Assembly (NCBI RefSeq): GCF_003951315.1 | Contig: NZ_QLJH01000066.1 | Location: 1 to 7,526, forward strand | Length of the DNA: 7,526 nt | Reading direction: 5' to 3' | From: Sphingomonas sp. S-NIH.Pt15_0812 | GTDB lineage: Bacteria > Pseudomonadota > Alphaproteobacteria > Sphingomonadales > Sphingomonadaceae | Shown: in pieces, positions 6,450-7,526 of the stretch | Layout of the letters: each line of letters starts with the position of its first letter | How positions within the stretch are numbered: position 1 is the stretch's first letter | Translations under genes and position numbers: made by a program | Notes under the pieces: generated by a model | Database searches by the model: none | What the model was told of the DNA's origin: nothing | The model's input: the letters and a program-made list of their open reading frames with translations, nothing else

Positions 6450-7286
6450 TTACTGGAAGCGGTTCAGCTTCCGGGCGTAGCGCTGGAGTCGCAAGGGCAC
6501 CCAGTCGTTGATCAGATGGTTCAGCGCCACCTGACGGTCTTTCTTGTCCGTCGTGCCGGGACGGCTGCGGAAATTGGTGGTGCGCTGCGGCACTGCATCC
6601 AGTCCTTCGGCGAAGGCCGTATAGTAATAGGTGGCGATCGAGCGGCGATCCCGATCGGGCGGACAGGCCAGGGGATTGGGCTGGCCATGATAGCTGTCCA
6701 GCGTCGTGCTGAAGACCACGGCCCGGCCCAGCACTGGGGCCACGCTGACCTCACATTTGGTCATCTTCGTGTCCCATAGCTCCAACTCGCCGCCGAATTC
6801 GGGACCCCAGTCGTCGTTCAAATAGACCAGCAGGTTGAGGCGACGTTCCAGCTTGAGCTCGCGGTGGATGTTGAAATCGGCATGGACGCCCAGATGCCCG
6901 CCAGACCGGGTAAGGTGCAGGCCGCCCCCGGAAAAATGAGGATCGGGAATAAGCCCGGAAATACCGGTCATCTTCTCCAGAAAGGAGATGAAGGCCAAGC
7001 TGTTGAGTTCGGCAAGTAGGTTCAGCGTGTCGGGATGGCTGATCGCATCGGGTCCGAACTGGAACTTGAACCGCTCCTGGCTCCGGTCGAAATAGGTGCG
7101 GCCGTCGGTGCCGGGATAATGGCCCGCGACATTGCGCAGCAGATCCTTGTCGAGAAAATCGTCGATCACGATATGCGGATAGGGCGCGGCGGACTGATAG
7201 GCTGCTGCATAGCGGTTGCCGACATCATCACATTGTTGATGGTCGAATCGGCGATAGCCGGTCCCCGAAAAGCTGAGTTCAGTCAT
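6450..7286 (-). CDS. 2-oxoglutarate/Fe(II)-dependent dioxygenase, prolyl-4-hydroxylase-like
   Basis: This 278-residue soluble protein belongs to the 2OG-Fe(II) oxygenase superfamily, which hydroxylates proteins or small molecules using O2 and 2-oxoglutarate. After the early YPHIVIDDFL (36-45), typical of bacterial members, the core double-stranded beta-helix shows GGHLGVHADFN with iron ligands His135 and Asp137, RRLNLLVYLN (148-157), FGGELELW (164-171), and the distal ligand in SYHGQP (His200). RRSIATYYYT follows, with Arg214 or Arg215 in place to bind 2OG. All catalytic residues are present. No signal peptide or membrane segment is visible. The substrate is unknown; relatives modify prolines, other amino acids or cell-surface sugars. 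The ATG at 7286 has AGGGCGG just upstream. G+C is clearly lower than next door: three 60-base samples count 50-58 percent against 73 percent for one etfA sample. That hints at a different origin or relaxed codon choice. Confidence 0.85.
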   Translation of the reverse strand: MTELSFSGTGYRRFDHQQCDDVGNRYAAAYQSAAPYPHIVIDDFLDKDLLRNVAGHYPGTDGRTYFDRSQERFKFQFGPDAISHPDTLNLLAELNSLAFISFLEKMTGISGLIPDPHFSGGGLHLTRSGGHLGVHADFNIHRELKLERRLNLLVYLNDDWGPEFGGELELWDTKMTKCEVSVAPVLGRAVVFSTTLDSYHGQPNPLACPPDRDRRSIATYYYTAFAEGLDAVPQRTTNFRSRPGTTDKKDRQVALNHLINDWVPLRLQRYARKLNRFQ

Positions 7287-7319
7287 TGCCGCCCTGTTAC
7301 TTAGATTAGTCCCCCGTCA

Positions 7320-7348
7320 ACTGTATCAGTGGCACCGGTTGCCGACAA
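7320..7348 (-). promoter_or_regulatory. Candidate promoter of the dioxygenase gene
   Basis: On the minus strand, TTGTCG (7348-7343) and TACAGT (7325-7320) are exactly 17 bases apart, and each matches the sigma-70 consensus at four of six positions. Transcription would start near 7313, leaving a leader of about 27 bases that contains the AGGGCGG ribosome site. A rival -35-like TTGACG (7320-7315) has no good -10 at proper spacing. The call rests on spacing and two moderate hexamers. Confidence 0.4.
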
Positions 7349-7419
7349 CGGCACGCACGAAAAAAACCGTTTTGAGGCGGAACTTTTCCGAAAAATGGCA
7401 ATGGCGTTAGCTTTCGGCG

Positions 7420-7526
7420 TCACGACCCTGCCAGCGCGAACACCACGCAGGCCTCGTCCTGCAGCGACCGGACCGGCGGTTGCAGCGTGACGCGGGGCGA
7501 TACCTGTCCCGGTGGCGGGGGTGGCG
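7420..7526 (-). CDS. 3' end of an unidentified leftward gene (start outside the window)
   Basis: One minus-strand frame is open from the window edge to TGA (7422-7420) and gives 34 residues: a run of five prolines, then GQVSPRVTLQPPVRSLQDE and ACVVFALAGS at the end. Codon use with G or C in most third positions agrees with real coding. The other two minus frames are also open here and give arginine- or glycine-rich translations of less natural composition, so openness alone proves little over 105 bases. I do not recognise the family. It would lie upstream of the dioxygenase gene on the same strand, 133 bp away. Confidence 0.45.
   Translation of the reverse strand, partial: PPPPPGQVSPRVTLQPPVRSLQDEACVVFALAGS

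Overview
The window looks like a GC-rich alphaproteobacterial chromosome, most probably a sphingomonad (Sphingomonas or a close relative). Three things point there: a carotenoid hydroxylase of the CrtZ type, a stand-alone sucC placed next to etfBA, and a GC-rich intergenic palindrome whose spurious translation reads SPAKAGAQL, which I remember as common in sphingomonad genomes. The lineage is an inference from gene content and was not checked by a search.

Layout from left to right. Positions 1-127 are the right end of an IS66-family insertion sequence: the last 33 residues of its transposase, then a terminal inverted repeat ending in TTAC. It stops 20 bp beyond the stop codon of a leftward glutamyl-tRNA synthetase gene (gltX, 148-1476). 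A divergent gene, prs (1565-2500), makes PRPP. It converges on crtZ (2671-3186, leftward, beta-carotene hydroxylase), and the gap between them holds a perfect 30-bp inverted repeat. Divergent from crtZ is sucC (3321-4520, succinyl-CoA synthetase beta), which ends at a very strong intrinsic terminator with no sucD behind it. Next comes the etfB-etfA operon (4712-6387, electron transfer flavoprotein, genes overlapping by 4 bp at GTGA), closed by a second terminator. A leftward 2-oxoglutarate/Fe(II) dioxygenase gene (6450-7286) follows, in DNA visibly poorer in G+C than its neighbours. The window ends inside the 3' end of an unidentified leftward gene.

Most of the window is housekeeping metabolism: tRNA charging, PRPP supply, TCA-cycle substrate-level phosphorylation, electron transfer from acyl-CoA and related dehydrogenases, and xanthophyll synthesis. 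These genes do not form one pathway. Each is its own transcription unit, except etfBA. I see no CRISPR array, RNA gene, toxin-antitoxin pair, phage module or clear new system. The points most worth a second look are the IS66 insertion point, the zinc-less GluRS, the 30-bp palindrome, the dyad upstream of sucC, and the compositionally distinct dioxygenase.
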